Source: Puteibacter caeruleilacunae
Lineage (GTDB): Bacteria; Bacteroidota; Bacteroidia; Bacteroidales; Prolixibacteraceae
Direction of reading: 5' to 3'
DNA: 64,000 nucleotides
Assembly: GCA_005217565.1 (NCBI GenBank)
Contig: SJCO01000003.1
Span: forward strand, 62,001 to 126,000
Shown piece after piece: positions 1 to 8,259 of the stretch. How positions within the stretch are numbered: the first letter of the stretch is position 1; the number at the start of each line of letters is the position of its first letter. Position numbers and translations under genes: made by a program. A model generated the notes under the pieces. That model saw only the letters and a program-made list of their open reading frames with translations, searched no databases and was not told where the DNA came from.

Positions 1-1991
1 GCACGCCCAAGGAAAGAAACAATTGAACTTTCAGATGCACCTGAGGTAGGTTTAGTTACCTGCTCTCCAATTGATACATTGTTGAAACCTAACGACTCAA
101 TAGCAAATGATGTAGCTCCTAATCGTGAATTTTGCTTTTTCTCTTTATAGTACTCATTCACCAACGTTAAGTTCAGCTTATGGTTCTCATTGAAAGCTTT
201 ATTGTACGTCAGAATATTAGAATTCTGAATAATGATTGTCTCAGAATTCGAGATCGAAGCAGAACCATTATTAGAGCGACCGCTATAGGTATATTGATTG
301 TTGAAAACATTATTCGTTAAGTGCTGATAATGTACACCTCCCAACACCTTCAATTTTAGATTGTCGTTAAATGCATATTCCACAAAACCGTTCAATTCAA
401 CACGGTTCTTTTTATATTCATTTTCTGGCTCCTTATAATCGGCAACCGGATTGTTCAAGATAGGCGAAGGCGACTCAGCATATGATCCATCTTCATTATA
501 TACAGGCAACGTAGGCTCATAAGCCAACGCATCGTTTACAATCGATCCATTCATCCAACCTGAGCCAGCTCTACTCTCAACTGATCGGTATGCATATGAG
601 CGGAAACCAATAGTGAACTTATTATTCAGTTTTGAATCAATATTTGCACGAATAGCATAGCGGTTCATATCTGTTCCCTTAATAATCCCCTGGTGGTCGA
701 CATAGTTACCAGAAATTAGATATCTCGACTTCTCAGTACCTCCTGATAAGGTAGCCTGATGGTTATTCAACAGCGAAGTTCGCATAATCTCATCTTGCCA
801 ATCAGTACCACCATTAGCTTTAAAACCAGCAATATCTTCATCAGTATAACTAGGATTAGCTCCTAACGCAATACTACGCTCATTCGCCAACACTGCATAA
901 TCATATGCACCTAATAAGTCCCACTCTTTCAATATACTTTGTACACCAACAAATGAGTTAATCTCAAATTCAATGGTTCCTGCTTTACCTTTTTTCGTAG
1001 AAACAAGAATAACACCATTAGCTCCACGCGATCCATAAATTGCAGTTGCCGATGCATCCTTCAACACCTCCATCGACTCGATATCAGCAGGACTTAATGT
1101 AGATAGGTCACCACCTGCAAAACCATCGATTACTACCAAAGGAGCATTGTTACCATTAATAGAGTTGGCTCCACGGATACGAATCTTAATAGGTGCTGCT
1201 GGAGAACCAGAAGTAGTCGTCACAGATACACCAGCCATTTTACCCTGAATTGCCTGGTCGGCACGAGTAATAGGTGTTTCTACTAGCTGCTCGCTTTTAA
1301 TAGAGACAGTCGCACCAGTAAGGTCCGATTTTTTCTGCACACCATAACCAATAGCAACCACCTCTTCCAGACCAATATTCTCAGTCTGCAGTGTTACATC
1401 AATCTTAGCACGACCATTAACAGCAATCTCTTGACTCTTCATTCCTACGAAAGAAAAGATCAAAATATCATTTGAGCTAACAGCCAGACTATAATCACCA
1501 TCCATACCGGTAGTAATACCAGTTGTTGTTCCTTTCACAAACACCGAAACACCAGGAAGAGATTCCCCACTCTCATCCATTACAACACCTGTTACAGTAA
1601 TTGTATTCTTATCCTGTTGTTGGTCTTTCACTTTGGGAGACAATACAATTTGTTGTCCCATTACAGTATAACGCACTTTGTCGTTAAACAAGGAGTTCAA
1701 CACATCCTTGATATCCGCCTTTTTAAAGTTAACCTCTACCTTACGGTCAAGGTTAATAAGATTCTTGTTGTAGATGAAGGAAAACTCAGACTGATTCTCA
1801 ATCTCCTTAATCACCTCCTCAACACTCACTTCACGCATCTCAAGAGATAGCTTTGCCTCCTGCGAATATGTATTAACGGCCATGGTTTGCATGATGGTCG
1901 TTAAAACCAAAAAGATTACGATTCTCATAATTCGAAGCATTTTTTTCAAGGCATAGTTATCCCATACCTCACTTTTTTGATTTTTTTTCAT
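1..1991 (-). CDS. SusC-family TonB-dependent outer-membrane transporter with STN domain (3' end beyond window)
   Basis: The open frame runs from an ATG at 1991 to the left window edge, giving about 663 residues. SusC proteins are usually about 1000-1150, so the C-terminal part of the barrel is missing. The N terminus has a basic, hydrophobic export segment, then an STN (secretin/TonB short) domain at about residues 50-100. A carboxypeptidase-regulatory-like domain follows (starting near ITVTGVVMDESGESLPGVS), then the EVVAIGYGVQKKSDLTGA linker and a plug with ASATAIYGSRGANGVI. In this family the STN domain contacts a periplasmic FecR anti-sigma factor, so the protein is probably both importer and sensor. 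It lies downstream of the sigma and FecR genes on the same strand, with a hairpin between fecR and susC. A later in-frame ATG at 1940 would shorten only the leader. A SusD gene probably follows outside the window. Confidence 0.93.
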   Translation of the reverse strand, partial: MKKNQKSEVWDNYALKKMLRIMRIVIFLVLTTIMQTMAVNTYSQEAKLSLEMREVSVEEVIKEIENQSEFSFIYNKNLINLDRKVEVNFKKADIKDVLNSLFNDKVRYTVMGQQIVLSPKVKDQQQDKNTITVTGVVMDESGESLPGVSVFVKGTTTGITTGMDGDYSLAVSSNDILIFSFVGMKSQEIAVNGRAKIDVTLQTENIGLEEVVAIGYGVQKKSDLTGATVSIKSEQLVETPITRADQAIQGKMAGVSVTTTSGSPAAPIKIRIRGANSINGNNAPLVVIDGFAGGDLSTLSPADIESMEVLKDASATAIYGSRGANGVILVSTKKGKAGTIEFEINSFVGVQSILKEWDLLGAYDYAVLANERSIALGANPSYTDEDIAGFKANGGTDWQDEIMRTSLLNNHQATLSGGTEKSRYLISGNYVDHQGIIKGTDMNRYAIRANIDSKLNNKFTIGFRSYAYRSVESRAGSGWMNGSIVNDALAYEPTLPVYNEDGSYAESPSPILNNPVADYKEPENEYKKNRVELNGFVEYAFNDNLKLKVLGGVHYQHLTNNVFNNQYTYSGRSNNGSASISNSETIIIQNSNILTYNKAFNENHKLNLTLVNEYYKEKKQNSRLGATSFAIESLGFNNVSIGEQVTKPTSGASESSIVSFLGR

Positions 1992-2040
1992 ACATTTGAA
2001 ATCATTAGTAGGATTAAACTTTACTCGTATTATTTCTGCT

Positions 2041-2076
2041 AAAAACTAAAGGGGAGTGGCTCCAACACGCCCCTTT
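2041..2076 (-). terminator. Terminator-like hairpin between fecR and susC
   Basis: On the minus strand AAAGGGG (2076-2070) pairs with CCCCTTT (2054-2048), followed by AGTTTTT. This is a GC-rich stem with a U-tract lying between the FecR stop and the SusC start. It would partly end sigma/FecR transcripts or attenuate susC expression. A similar hairpin occurs at the same place in the second unit (16014-16039). Confidence 0.55.
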
Positions 2077-2083
2077 ATTTGTT

Positions 2084-3106
2084 TTATTTTTTCTCTATTG
2101 TTAGTTTTCGTTTCGTTATAGTTCCATTATTATCTTTCCGGGCTTGTTCCATCGACCATTTTATAGGCATTGTTAGTCTCATGTATCGAAGCAATTCTCT
2201 TAGATTTCCAATATTTACTTTTGCGCGGAACAATTGATCCTCCAAACCATCAATATTCAATTCCACATCAACATCGTAAAACCGTTCTATTTTTTGAACC
2301 ACTTCGTATAGGTTGTCATTATTAAATTCCAGTCGTCCTTCAATCCACGAGGTATAGCTTTCGGCATTAACTTCCGATATTTGAATCTGTTGCCTATTCT
2401 TATTCAATTCAAGCATTTTATTAGGATGTAGCACCTTACTATATGTTCCATAGCTGTCGGCAACTTCTACTCTTCCCGACGCTACAACTACTTCTGAAAT
2501 TGAATCAGTAGGATAATTCAATACATTAAACTGGGTTCCCAATACCTTCACCTCATAATCAGGAAGCTTTACAATAAACGGATGATTACGATCCTTCTCC
2601 ACGTCGAAAAAAACTTCTCCAGCCATCTCAACCACTCTATCTCCATCAAAACGAACAGGATATTTCAGCGTAGAACCTCCAGCCATCCAACCGGTACTCC
2701 CATCAGGAAGTATGAATCGTGCTCGTGTTCCAGGAGGAGAGTGTACCTCTATCTGCTCGGCATAACCATTTGTTCCTTGTAGCCATCCCAAATTGTATCC
2801 CAGAAATAACACTACAGGCACAACAATAGCAGCAACCTGCATGAACCGTGAAACCATCTTCCTAATTTTAATTCTCTTCTGCTCTTTTTCGGCGTTAATC
2901 TTGTACTGCAGCTCGTAGAAAAGATATTTAAGTTTAGGATTTCTCTCCTCTTCTGTAGGAGAATAGTTTCCCCATTGTTCCCCCACAACATCATCCACTT
3001 GTTCATGTATATCATCATCCGTAAAATATTCACGGACCTTCAATTCATTGTTAAAGGATCGTTTCCCTTCAAAGTAGTCGTTAATATGTTTTGGTTCCTG
3101 TTTCAT
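2084..3106 (-). CDS. FecR-family anti-sigma factor
   Basis: 340 residues. The layout is a cytoplasmic N-terminal part of about 85 residues, one membrane segment (about 87-108, rich in V, A and I), then a periplasmic FecR domain. That domain shows the family hallmarks PPGTRARFILPDGSTGWM, GEVFFDVEKDRNHPFIV and VKVLGTQFNVLNYP. A C-terminal DUF4974-like domain (about 250-325) follows. Proteins of this type hold an ECF sigma factor inactive until an outer-membrane SusC/FecA protein signals through its STN domain. The gene lies 113 bp after the sigma gene and just before a STN-containing SusC, the standard order of a transenvelope signalling cassette in Bacteroidota. Confidence 0.93.
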   Translation of the reverse strand: MKQEPKHINDYFEGKRSFNNELKVREYFTDDDIHEQVDDVVGEQWGNYSPTEEERNPKLKYLFYELQYKINAEKEQKRIKIRKMVSRFMQVAAIVVPVVLFLGYNLGWLQGTNGYAEQIEVHSPPGTRARFILPDGSTGWMAGGSTLKYPVRFDGDRVVEMAGEVFFDVEKDRNHPFIVKLPDYEVKVLGTQFNVLNYPTDSISEVVVASGRVEVADSYGTYSKVLHPNKMLELNKNRQQIQISEVNAESYTSWIEGRLEFNNDNLYEVVQKIERFYDVDVELNIDGLEDQLFRAKVNIGNLRELLRYMRLTMPIKWSMEQARKDNNGTITKRKLTIEKK

Positions 3107-3219
3107 TTGTTTAGTTTCCTTGCGGATGTATTAGTAAGATCAGTTCAAAAAAAATAGTACTAAAAAAGCGTGCACTTTTTTCAAAAAAAATTTCACAAGG
3201 CACTAACACCACCTCATAA

Positions 3220-3804
3220 CTACCTATAAAACAACATAAAGAAAAGATAGCTAGAGAGATTATTTTTTTTCACCTCGTCCTTTAAAAAAGCAATTGCATT
3301 AGTCAGTTGATTCTTCACAGTTGATTCCGACAAATTAAGATGATTCGAAATCTCATTAATATCGAGACCTTCTTTTCTACTCAACAGAAATATCTCTCTA
3401 CGCTTAGCAGGCATTTGGTCAATAATTTGGTCAACCAACTTCATTACAGCACTATATTCCATTTCATCGGCTGATGAATCGGCAAGTAGAATAAACTCCT
3501 GTGCCACTAACTGTTTATGTTTTTCCTCAGTATTCTTCCGATTGAAGTAAGCGCGAATGTTATTTAAAGCCACCTTGAATAAATAGCTCTTAAAAGCTTC
3601 ATCCGATTTCAAGTAAGATCTATTGATCCACAGTTTATAAAAAACATCCTGTGTTATTTCTTCCGACTCCTGGATATTTTTAAGATATGACTGCACAAAA
3701 CCATATAACTTCTGACTGTACTGATCGAACAGTTTTTCAAAAGCAATAGGATCCCCCTCCCGGAATCGCTGCACCAGTCTGTCAGTGTTAGTTTCTACCT
3801 GCAT
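3220..3804 (-). CDS. ECF RNA polymerase sigma factor (Bacteroidota SusC-associated type)
   Basis: 194 residues. Region 2 is visible as FEKLFDQYSQKLYGFVQSYL and EEITQDVFYKLWINR. Region 4 is at about 130-180, with the DNA-binding helix-turn-helix in GLDINEISNHLNLSESTVKN. It directs RNA polymerase to the promoters of its linked SusC locus and is restrained by the FecR gene immediately downstream. The last dozen residues (SSYLFFMLFYR) are hydrophobic, an end also seen on the second sigma factor in this window. First gene of the sigma-fecR-susC run on the minus strand. Confidence 0.94.
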   Translation of the reverse strand: MQVETNTDRLVQRFREGDPIAFEKLFDQYSQKLYGFVQSYLKNIQESEEITQDVFYKLWINRSYLKSDEAFKSYLFKVALNNIRAYFNRKNTEEKHKQLVAQEFILLADSSADEMEYSAVMKLVDQIIDQMPAKRREIFLLSRKEGLDINEISNHLNLSESTVKNQLTNAIAFLKDEVKKNNLSSYLFFMLFYR

Positions 3805-3831
3805 GAGATTTATTCAAGGTCATATCAGCAG

Positions 3832-3839
3832 CAAAAATA
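3832..3839 (-). promoter_or_regulatory. Candidate Bacteroidota -7 box upstream of the ECF sigma gene
   Basis: On the minus strand the sequence reads TATTTTTG, matching the Bacteroidota -7 consensus TAnnTTTG. It lies 28 bp upstream of the sigma start and would give a short leader. I do not see a well-spaced -33 TTTG, so this is tentative. Confidence 0.3.
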
Positions 3840-3900
3840 GCCTAAGTAAGCAAATAACACTATCACAATTTGTGCAAAAAATATTAGAAATTTAGCAAAA

Positions 3901-3956
3901 TGAAAAAGGATGTCCCAGAAACAGAAAAGGTATAATTTCTGAATTGGGACATCCTT
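3901..3956 (-). terminator. Rho-independent terminator of the 5482-3988 genes
   Basis: AAGGATGTCCCA (3906-3917) and TGGGACATCCTT (3945-3956) form a perfect 12-bp stem around a 27-nt loop. On the minus strand the stem is followed by a run of five T. It lies about 30 bp past the stop of the last secreted-protein gene, and no plus-strand U-tract is present. Confidence 0.8.
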
Positions 3957-3987
3957 AATAATAAAAGAAAATAAATAAAAATGAATT

Positions 3988-4917
3988 TTATAAGTCAATG
4001 TATATAGGGGTGTATCCGATACTTGTGGCATAATCGAGCAATGCTTTGTTCTTTTTCATGCGTACGTTGGCATGAAAATCAGTCTTAATTTTATAGAACT
4101 CTTCGGCTTTAGGGAAATTACCAATAAGCTCATAGCTAATTCCGAGTGCATGCGCTAGTTCAGGAGATGGTTGTTGGTCATAAAGTTCTTTTACAACCTT
4201 TGCTGCCTCAACGTATTTTCTTGCTTTATAAAGATCCTTTATTGAAGCATATTTAGCTTTCAAACTTTTATCCTTAAGCTTTACTTTAGGGAAGTTGAGC
4301 ACCACCTTATCTGATGATCTTACATTTGTATAATATTTAATTTCTCGAACCACAGCCTTAGTTACTTTTTCATCCAGGACATCTAGTGGAGTATATTTTT
4401 TACCTGGAGCGCGCAGACTACGTTGTGCACTAGCAATTGTATCTGTTTTAGTTGGCGAACCATCCTTGTATTCAAATGTGAATACTACACTTATATCTGC
4501 CTTATTTTCGGTACTTGTCACAAAATAAGGCAAGCGTGCTTTGGTTGCAGATTCGCGAAACTTAGTCTCTCCTTCAACTGCCTGACAAGTATAGATATAT
4601 TCTCCTTTTAGAATAATATCAGCTTCTGATTCATTAGCCACAGGAACAATCCAAGGCTGGTTAATCCAAGGCTTTTGATCATCGATAGGAAAATGTAGGT
4701 TTTTTATGTAGTTTTCAACCGTTTCCTCTAACACCTTATTGGTTTGTGTTCCTTTATTTTCAAATGACTTTAAGTAATACTTGGTCTTAGTAAAAGGTGT
4801 AGAAGCAGCAGTACTTTCATCAAGGCTCACTCTGTATACCTGTACACTTTGTGCTGCCACTTTGTGCATGGTAAAAAACGGAATTAGTAATACAAGTAAT
4901 ATTAATCTCTTCATCAC
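3988..4917 (-). CDS. Secreted protein of unknown function with C-terminal TPR-like helices
   Basis: 309 residues. The first 22 residues are a clear Sec signal peptide ending AAQS. The middle (about 60-200) contains ADIILKGEYIY and ADISVVFTFEY, which look like a lipoprotein-type alpha/beta domain. The C terminus (about 225-295) is helical, with a TPR-like stretch AHALGISYELIGNFPKAEEF. No enzymatic motif is visible. It ends a minus-strand gene run whose other members are also secreted proteins of unknown function, with 22 bp to its upstream neighbour. A role in envelope assembly is a guess from context only. Confidence 0.75.
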   Translation of the reverse strand: MMKRLILLVLLIPFFTMHKVAAQSVQVYRVSLDESTAASTPFTKTKYYLKSFENKGTQTNKVLEETVENYIKNLHFPIDDQKPWINQPWIVPVANESEADIILKGEYIYTCQAVEGETKFRESATKARLPYFVTSTENKADISVVFTFEYKDGSPTKTDTIASAQRSLRAPGKKYTPLDVLDEKVTKAVVREIKYYTNVRSSDKVVLNFPKVKLKDKSLKAKYASIKDLYKARKYVEAAKVVKELYDQQPSPELAHALGISYELIGNFPKAEEFYKIKTDFHANVRMKKNKALLDYATSIGYTPIYIDL

Positions 4918-4939
4918 TTAAATTTTGTTTAAATGTTTG

Positions 4940-5482
4940 CTACTTGTTATAAATAAGTTTCCACCTTGAAGCAAGGTTTCTGTCTTTAACAGCTACATAG
5001 TTACCTTCCTCGTTAATGGCCAGATAGCTACCCCAATTGATATTAATCGCACCTTGCATATTTAGGAACAATACACAGTCTCCATCAACGATAGGAATCC
5101 ATAGATATTGAGCTTTAAAGTCGGCCAGGAATCGGCGACGTGCAAACATCATCTTTTTATCTTCCTTGTGTTCACAGATCACCCATTTCTCTTTATCGGC
5201 CCCCACAAGCGTATTAATTGCCAATGAACGATAATCTGACGCATAAGTAACACCTGCATCAGTAGGTAATATGCTGGAAAAGTAGCAAGTCGGCATAGGT
5301 GTTCCTGGCTTATACTTTACAGGATCTTTTGCCATTACATATTGAGTAGCCTGGTCGACTAGTACAAAATACTTTTGTTTGTTGAGCGCTTCTTGCTCTT
5401 TGGGAGTCACAACTGTTGTTAGTTGTGCAAAGCTATGAGCACTAATACACATCATTAGTGCAATAAACAGTATGAATCTCAT
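4940..5482 (-). CDS. Small secreted protein of unknown function
   Basis: 180 residues with a Sec signal peptide (MRFILFIALMMCISAHSFAQ). The mature part ends in a beta-rich segment with SYLAINEEGNYVAVKDRN and a final W-K-L. This loosely recalls a lectin or beta-trefoil strand pattern, but the match is too weak to assign. It sits between two larger secreted proteins on the same strand. A hairpin between it and the 754-residue gene upstream (5508-5537) suggests separate or attenuated transcription. Confidence 0.7.
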   Translation of the reverse strand: MRFILFIALMMCISAHSFAQLTTVVTPKEQEALNKQKYFVLVDQATQYVMAKDPVKYKPGTPMPTCYFSSILPTDAGVTYASDYRSLAINTLVGADKEKWVICEHKEDKKMMFARRRFLADFKAQYLWIPIVDGDCVLFLNMQGAININWGSYLAINEEGNYVAVKDRNLASRWKLIYNK

Positions 5483-5507
5483 TTCTTATTTTTTTATGGT
5501 TAAAATA

Positions 5508-5537
5508 ATGCCAGATAGCTTGACTCCTATCTGGCAT
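5508..5537 (-). terminator. Intercistronic hairpin between two secreted-protein genes
   Basis: ATGCCAGATAG (5508-5518) and CTATCTGGCAT (5527-5537) form a perfect 11-bp stem with an 8-nt loop, flanked by AAAAT/ATTTT that can extend it. On the minus strand the stem is followed by TATTTTAA. It probably terminates or attenuates transcription from the 754-residue gene. Confidence 0.55.
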
Positions 5538-5584
5538 ATTTTAAAGCTTTGAGTTAGCTGAGTCTCAATATGACTTTCAGCAAA

Positions 5585-7849
5585 CTAGTATTTGAAAGTT
5601 CTTGTGGCAGTATAAGGACCAATCTTCATGCTAGTCCAGTTACCATTGGCATCGTACTCAAATGAACAGTCCCATGTACCATTAGCGTTAAAGCTGAAAT
5701 CATCTTTAGAAACAGTAGGTTTAGGTCCATTAAGTTCTACTAGATATTTATTTACAAAAGCCATTCCTTTTGCTTTTTCTTCTATTGCCAAGGTACCTTT
5801 CATATCAAATTCGAAGTCAACTTTAGTAGGATTACCCTTATCATCTACATCCACAAATTTGATTCCACGAATCATTGGTTTAGCTTCAGCCCACTGCTCA
5901 CGGGTTTTGAAGAATCCTGCGAAATCAGTTTTCACATTACCTTCCCAGTGCCAGTTTGTCATTACACCTTGCTCGTTAATGTTCGCTTTAGTTGTAAAAG
6001 ATGTTTTAGTGTCAACACGTTTTGGAATCTCGCCAATAGCATTTAACATCTCTTTATAAAAGGCATTTGCTTTAAAGTATGTTGATTCTCCAGTAAAGTA
6101 AATATTTCCTTCAAGATCAACCTTCAGGCGTACACCCTCTTCTGATTTCTTACCACCTGAAAACCCAATCTTTTTAGTTACATTCTCAGCCTTACCAAAT
6201 GTGTTTGCAAGAATTGGATCATGTACATAGTTCAATTCTCTATAGATGCTTAGGTTTCCACCCAATCCTTGCGCCCAAATACTGGCATCGGTTTCCAGGT
6301 GTGAGTATCTTCCTTTTTCATCATATTTAGGCATAATATCGCGGGTAAACAGTTTTTCCTTTTTACCATCACCTAATAATGTAACCTGATCAGCCTGCAA
6401 TTCCTTAATTCTACGTTTAGAATCATACTTAACACGGTACTCGATAGGCTCCATACCTTCTTTCTGGATAGTGGCACGCATATCTTTTGGTGCACCCTTA
6501 CAGTCTTGTAATGGGAAGAACTGGAAAGGATAGTCAATTTCGAACAACTGACAAAGCAAGTCGTTTACTGCATAAAAGTCAACAAAACGCTTAAGATCAC
6601 GATTGATAGTTACCATCAATGCTTCGTAACGCTTAGCTCCTGCAGGATAATAATTCACAAAGTTATTGATATTAAAATACTGCTGGTATTGTTTAATCTC
6701 GCGAGTACCAATAAAAGTTGAACCAACTTTTGCTTTCATTTCTTTCGATTTCATGGTACCAGCCAAAACAGCATTCCAGCATTCCATTTTTTCAAGAGTA
6801 GTTTTAATCTCCTCGCCATACTGCTTGTAATATTGAGAAGCTTTGTCGGCATCCTCTAACCATGCATAGCAAACTGAAAGGTTATGCAAAGCTACCCATT
6901 TAGTTTTAGCAGAAGTAGATGGTAAAACATTCTCCATCTCTTGAGCAAATGCTTTAACGACTTCTTTTTCTTCTTTATTCAATAATAAACCTTTTTTACC
7001 TTCGAATACAGCAAGTGTTGGCTTAATCATTTTCTTTGACTCTTTCGATTCTTTCACAACACCTAATTTGATAGGAGCGTTAAACTGACCAAAACCGTAA
7101 CGTGAAAAAACACTTGCTCTTACTGCATTGTAAGCCGCGTTTGTACCAATTTTATCTTGAATAGGCACTTCGTCTTCTAAGTTACCTTCACTTAAATCTT
7201 TGGCTGCTTCTGTAGCTTGTTTTCCAAAGCTTGCACCAATGCTACCAAGACTGGCTGCTGCCTTTTGAGGCTTGTAGTCTTTTGTTTTTTGTGTTCCTTG
7301 TAATACACCTAGGTTTTCTTCAAATAACAGGTTCCCACTATTATCAGTTACCTTGTAACGACAGTTTACATAGTAAGGTACTTCGTAATAACCATCGCTA
7401 TCGGCAGTTGTTGGCATACTGGCACTAGGACTTGGATTTGGCTCATTCAAAACGAAGATCTCAACATTCACATTGTTCTTTGTCGTAGCTTCAGTCATGA
7501 TGTAAGCAGGAACAAAATCCCAGCGAGCAAATCGTCCTTCTTCATCTTTATAAGCGTCCAACATCTTGTTGAAACTTTCCATAGCATCCATAGCTTTATT
7601 GGCACCAGAAGCTACTGCATTACCAAGAGCGCCAAATTTTGCTCCAAGCGCACTATTTTTAGCTTGCTTTGATTCCTTCTTAGCTGTTGCTAATGCTTGA
7701 TCTACTGAAATAAATACATTAGCTTTTTCAAATTCAACACCTTTACTTGGCGCCTGAAAATAACTAATTGAGTTGGGCCCTTTAATCCCCTGAGCGATAG
7801 CGAGTGTTGCCATAAAAGCAATACTCATTGTTAATAATACCTTTTTCAT
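5585..7849 (-). CDS. Large secreted protein of unknown function
   Basis: 754 residues, signal peptide at 1-19 (MKKVLLTMSIAFMATLAIAQ). An alanine- and glycine-rich stretch near 50-75 is followed by a mixed domain. A TPR-like helical segment around 300-350 contains ALHNLSVCYAWLEDADKASQYY. The C-terminal half is beta-rich, and the last 40 residues carry FNANGTWDCSFEYDANGNW, reminiscent of YD/RHS-type strands. No catalytic motif is recognisable. It is the first gene of the minus-strand run and is divergent from the CHAT-protease gene across a 410-bp gap. Confidence 0.75.
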   Translation of the reverse strand: MKKVLLTMSIAFMATLAIAQGIKGPNSISYFQAPSKGVEFEKANVFISVDQALATAKKESKQAKNSALGAKFGALGNAVASGANKAMDAMESFNKMLDAYKDEEGRFARWDFVPAYIMTEATTKNNVNVEIFVLNEPNPSPSASMPTTADSDGYYEVPYYVNCRYKVTDNSGNLLFEENLGVLQGTQKTKDYKPQKAAASLGSIGASFGKQATEAAKDLSEGNLEDEVPIQDKIGTNAAYNAVRASVFSRYGFGQFNAPIKLGVVKESKESKKMIKPTLAVFEGKKGLLLNKEEKEVVKAFAQEMENVLPSTSAKTKWVALHNLSVCYAWLEDADKASQYYKQYGEEIKTTLEKMECWNAVLAGTMKSKEMKAKVGSTFIGTREIKQYQQYFNINNFVNYYPAGAKRYEALMVTINRDLKRFVDFYAVNDLLCQLFEIDYPFQFFPLQDCKGAPKDMRATIQKEGMEPIEYRVKYDSKRRIKELQADQVTLLGDGKKEKLFTRDIMPKYDEKGRYSHLETDASIWAQGLGGNLSIYRELNYVHDPILANTFGKAENVTKKIGFSGGKKSEEGVRLKVDLEGNIYFTGESTYFKANAFYKEMLNAIGEIPKRVDTKTSFTTKANINEQGVMTNWHWEGNVKTDFAGFFKTREQWAEAKPMIRGIKFVDVDDKGNPTKVDFEFDMKGTLAIEEKAKGMAFVNKYLVELNGPKPTVSKDDFSFNANGTWDCSFEYDANGNWTSMKIGPYTATRTFKY

Positions 7850-8259
7850 TCTTGTTTTTATTTATTGAACTTTTAAATGCTGGGAAGTGTCTTTCGCCTT
7901 CCTATTAAATGAGTTGCAGGCCAATGGCAATTTTGAAAAAATATTTTTTCACCCACCACAACAAAACAAACCTACAAGACTGACACCCTGACATTTAACA
8001 GATAAATATTTTTTTTATTCAATAAAAAAATTGCCCCCTTAAATCATTCACTCCTGTAATACTTACCATAGTCGCTAGATGGCCATTTACCCAAATGGAG
8101 AATTTTCCTTGATAAAAACTCTATTTGAACTTGAAACATTTTAACGAATCTTCGTAATTTAGTCGGGTTGTTGAAGACTCACTTCATGCTAGAGGATGAG
8201 AATGATAGGGGCGGATTGTCGAGTGGTGTATTAGAGAAAGGCTTAAGTAAAGAATTAAA
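7850..8259. other. Divergent intergenic region, 410 bp
   Basis: AT-rich gap between two divergent genes. It contains CAAACCTA (7967-7974), which on the minus strand is a TAGGTTTG -7-like box for the 754-residue gene. It also holds a short perfect palindrome, CCATTT-ACCC-AAATGG (8083-8098), and a weak plus-strand -7-like box TAATTTAG (8155-8162) with TTG 20 nt upstream. No ORF is supported here. Confidence 0.4.

Noticed and set aside
5628-6059. 143-codon plus-strand open frame inside the 754-residue secreted-protein gene
   Set aside because: It is antisense to a complete gene with a signal peptide and has no promoter, family motif or sensible composition.
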